Shown here piece after piece: positions 61,906-64,000 of a stretch of DNA of 64,000 nucleotides. The translations under genes and the position numbers were made by a program. The stretch's first letter is position 1, and each line of letters opens with the position of its first letter. Under the pieces are notes generated by a model. The model was not told where the DNA came from. It worked only from the letters and a program-made list of their open reading frames with translations, and did no database searches. Origin of the DNA: Hamadaea sp013361475. GTDB taxonomy: Bacteria > Actinomycetota > Actinomycetes > Mycobacteriales > Micromonosporaceae. The stretch spans positions 62,001 through 126,000 of the forward strand of contig NZ_JBFAHM010000010.1 in assembly GCF_040654195.1 (NCBI RefSeq), read 5' to 3'.

Positions 61906-63567
61906 TCAGCGGACGGCGGCGGCTGCGGCGCGACCGGCCACCCGGCCGGAGAAGAGGCAGCCGCCGAGGAACGTGCCCTCCAGCGACCGGTAGCCGTGCA
62001 TGCCACCGCCGCCGAAGCCGGCGGTCTCGCCGGCCGCGTACAGGCCGGGCAGGGGTTCGCCGTCGGCGCGGAGCACCCGGCCGGACAAGTCCGTCTCCAG
62101 TCCGCCCAGCGTCTTGCGGGTCAGGATGGTGAGGCGTACGGCGATCAGCGGGCCAGCCTTCGGATCCAGCAGCCGGTGCGGCGTGGCCACCCGGACGAGC
62201 TTGTCGCCCCGGTACGCCCGCGCCCCCCGAATCGCGGTGACCTGCAAGTCCTTGGCGAACGGGTTCAGGATCTCCCGGTCGCGCGCGACGACCTGGCGCT
62301 CGATGTCGGCGTACGCCAACGCCGGGCCGCCGACCTCGGCGGCGAGGGCGTTCATCTGCTCGACGAGGGCCGGCAGCCGATCGGCGACGGCGAAGTCGGC
62401 GCCGTGCTTCTTGAACGCCTCGACCGGTCCGGGCGCGCCCGGGAGCACGCGCTGCAACACCTGCTTGACGCTCTTGCCGGTGAGATCCGGGTTCTGCTCC
62501 GAGCCGGAGAGGGCGAACTCCTTCTCGATGATCTTCTGCGTCAGGACGAACCAGGTGTACTCGTGCCCGGTCCGCATGATGTGCTCCAGCGTCCCGAGCG
62601 TGTCGAAGCCCGGGAACAACGGGACCGGCAGCCGGTGACCGGTCGCGTCGAGCCAGAGCGACGACGGGCCGGGCAGGATGCGGATGCCGTGCTGCGGCCA
62701 GATCGGCGACCAGTTCGCGATGCCCTCGGTGTAGTGCCACATCCGGTCACGGTTGATCAGGTTCGCCCCGGCGTCCTCGGCGATCCCGAGCATCCGTCCG
62801 TCCACATGGGCCGGTACGCCGGACAGCATCCGCTTCGGCGGCGTACCGAGGCGGGCCGGCCAGTTCTGCCGGACGAGGTCGTGATTGCCGCCGATCCCAC
62901 CGGACGTGACGATCACCGCCTGAGCGGTGAACGCGAAGTCGCCGGTGACCTCCCGCGAACTCGACTCGCCCCGGGCCGCGTCACTCGGCGCGAGGATGCT
63001 TCCGCGTACGCCGTCGATCGTGCCGTCGGTGCTGGTCAGCTCGTCGACCCGATGCCGGAAGCCGATCCGGACCAGACCGCGGCGCTGCGCCTCGCGTACG
63101 CGGCGGACGAAGGGTTCGAGCACGCCCGGCCCGGTCCCCCAGGTGACATGGAACCGGGGTACGGAGTTGCCGTGCCCGTCGGCGAGATAGCCACCCCGCT
63201 CGGCCCAGCCGACGACGGGGAACCACCGTACGCCCTGCGCATGGAGCCAGGACCGCTTCTCCCCGGCCGCGAAGTCGACGTACGCCTCGGCCCACCGGCG
63301 CGGCCAGTGGTCCTCCTCGCGGTCGAAGCCGGCGCTGCCGAGCCAGTCCTGCAGGGCGAGCTGAGCCGAGTCGCGGATGCCCATCCGGCGCTGTTCCGGC
63401 GAGTTCACCAGGAACAGCCCGCCGAACGACCAGAACGCCTGCCCGCCCAGGGACGCCTCGGGCTCCTGGTCGAGCAGGATCACGCGGCGGCCTGCGGCGG
63501 CGAGTTCGGCGGTGGCGACGAGGCCGGCGAGCCCGGCCCCGACCACGATCACGTCAGCGTCGGTCAC
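61906..63567 (-). CDS. FAD-binding dehydrogenase, Rv0785/KsdD-like
   Basis: 553 aa. FAD motif VIVVGAGLAGLVATAELAAAG; GGQAFWSFGGLFLVN; TSGGIGGNHDLVRQNWP; C-terminal FAD site GLYAAGETAGFGGGGMHGYRSLEGTFLGG. Related to 3-ketosteroid delta1-dehydrogenases and fumarate reductases, but closest to the uncharacterised Rv0785 group; the substrate is unknown. Start ATG overlaps the desaturase stop by 4 bp. Confidence 0.92.
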   Translation of the reverse strand: MTDADVIVVGAGLAGLVATAELAAAGRRVILLDQEPEASLGGQAFWSFGGLFLVNSPEQRRMGIRDSAQLALQDWLGSAGFDREEDHWPRRWAEAYVDFAAGEKRSWLHAQGVRWFPVVGWAERGGYLADGHGNSVPRFHVTWGTGPGVLEPFVRRVREAQRRGLVRIGFRHRVDELTSTDGTIDGVRGSILAPSDAARGESSSREVTGDFAFTAQAVIVTSGGIGGNHDLVRQNWPARLGTPPKRMLSGVPAHVDGRMLGIAEDAGANLINRDRMWHYTEGIANWSPIWPQHGIRILPGPSSLWLDATGHRLPVPLFPGFDTLGTLEHIMRTGHEYTWFVLTQKIIEKEFALSGSEQNPDLTGKSVKQVLQRVLPGAPGPVEAFKKHGADFAVADRLPALVEQMNALAAEVGGPALAYADIERQVVARDREILNPFAKDLQVTAIRGARAYRGDKLVRVATPHRLLDPKAGPLIAVRLTILTRKTLGGLETDLSGRVLRADGEPLPGLYAAGETAGFGGGGMHGYRSLEGTFLGGCLFSGRVAGRAAAAAVR

Positions 63568-64000
63568 GCGCGGGACTTTACTCGGGCGAGGGCCGCCTCC
63601 CGCTTCGCCTCGAACCGGCTCGCCGCCGTGTCCAGCCCGGTCATGAACTCGACGAGCTCCTCGCGGGCCTTCTCGCCTTCGCCGGAGAACCCCTCGCGGT
63701 CGAGGACGCGCAGCTGCCGCAGCACCGGCGTGACCACCTCGTCGTGGTGGATCCGCAGGTCGTAGATCCCGGCCATGGCGATCTGGACCGACTTGCGGCC
63801 GAAGTTCTCGATGGTGTGGCCGGGCATCTGGAAGTCCTTGACCACGTCGCAGACCGCGCGCATGGTCGCGTCGGGGGCCAGCTCGAAGGCGGCGCTCAGC
63901 AGATTCCGGTAGAAGAGCATGTGCAGGTTCTCGTCCGCGGCCACCTTCGCGAGCAGCTGGTCGCAGATCGGGTCGCCGCTGACCTTGCCGGTGTTGCGGT
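63564..64000 (-). CDS. Acyl-ACP desaturase (DesA-like), C-terminal part
   Basis: Continues beyond the window end. Readable part: RNTGKVSGDPICDQLLAKVA, then ADENLHMLFYRNLLSAAFEL with the second di-iron ENxH motif, then DVVKDFQMPGHTIENF. It matches the FA_desaturase_2 family of soluble di-iron enzymes (DesA1/DesA2 in mycobacteria) that insert double bonds into acyl-ACP. Overlaps the flavoprotein start (ATGA). Confidence 0.88.
   Translation of the reverse strand, partial: RNTGKVSGDPICDQLLAKVAADENLHMLFYRNLLSAAFELAPDATMRAVCDVVKDFQMPGHTIENFGRKSVQIAMAGIYDLRIHHDEVVTPVLRQLRVLDREGFSGEGEKAREELVEFMTGLDTAASRFEAKREAALARVKSRA

Overview
This 64-kb window is high-GC DNA from an actinomycete, most probably of the order Micromonosporales or a close relative. 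The evidence is the strong GC bias at third codon positions, frequent GTG/TTG starts, many leaderless promoters (a TANNNT hexamer 6-7 nt before ATG/GTG), Actinobacteria-typical genes (Rv2578c-, Rv2629- and Rv0785-like proteins, DUF4191, glnE beside glnA, lipB/lipA with lpdA/sucB) and a GlnR-type operator. The assignment is by gene content only. There is one 10-N assembly gap at 9153-9162. I see no tRNA, rRNA, insertion sequence, prophage or CRISPR array.

Layout. 1-9.1 kb: the end of a Clp-N domain protein, a DUF2461 protein, an MFS transporter, a three-gene ABC-2 exporter, a Pro/Gln-rich TPR/WG-repeat protein and an aldo/keto reductase. 9.3-13.6 kb: a cobU-cobT fusion, cobS, then an Rv2578c-type radical SAM gene whose Fe-S motif is split by a mini-intein and which follows a LexA-like palindrome. 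13.6-15.8 kb: TauE/SafE permease, MmcQ/YjbR protein, APH-like kinase. 16-31.6 kb: lipoate-dependent metabolism (gcvT, lpdA, sucB, lipB, lipA) mixed with pepA, an exported amidase, a CooC/MinD-like ATPase and a polytopic membrane protein. An archaeal-type aspS with a T-box leader lies antisense between lipB and lipA. 31.6-43.7 kb: DUF4191, Septum_form and RDD proteins, glnA under a four-half-site GlnR operator, a small membrane protein, a double GNAT, a penicillin-acylase-family hydrolase, a metallophosphatase, glnE and a GATase. 43.9-52.1 kb: an EEP-family protein, a heterodimeric ABC exporter, an LD-carboxypeptidase, a LOG protein, a VOC protein and an exported alpha/beta hydrolase.

52.3-55.3 kb holds the most unusual locus. 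It is a four-gene operon with every junction overlapping: a small membrane protein, an Lgt-like integral membrane protein lacking key Lgt residues, a radical SAM protein of the MJ0619/tetraether-lipid-synthase (Tes/MSS) lineage with its full set of extra cysteines, and an 81-aa membrane protein. It may modify lipids or lipoproteins in the membrane. Next come cimA behind a leader-peptide attenuator with Leu-Ile-Ile codons, a tyrosine-phosphatase-family protein, an Rv2629-like (baeRF) protein, an aidB homologue broken by a 1-nt frameshift in an HxlR-regulator operon, a divergent thioesterase, an Rv0785-type flavoprotein and the start-less end of an acyl-ACP desaturase.

A second theme is that junctions between convergent genes are often filled by long hairpin-forming palindromes without U-tracts. 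At least four sequence families occur (19-bp GCGTTATC pairs at three loci; a 61-bp GCTGGATCAGGG hairpin at two; a CGTGATCAT-type hairpin at two; one TGCAGATCAGGG hairpin). They probably act as bidirectional terminators, and some contain the stop codon of the minus-strand gene.
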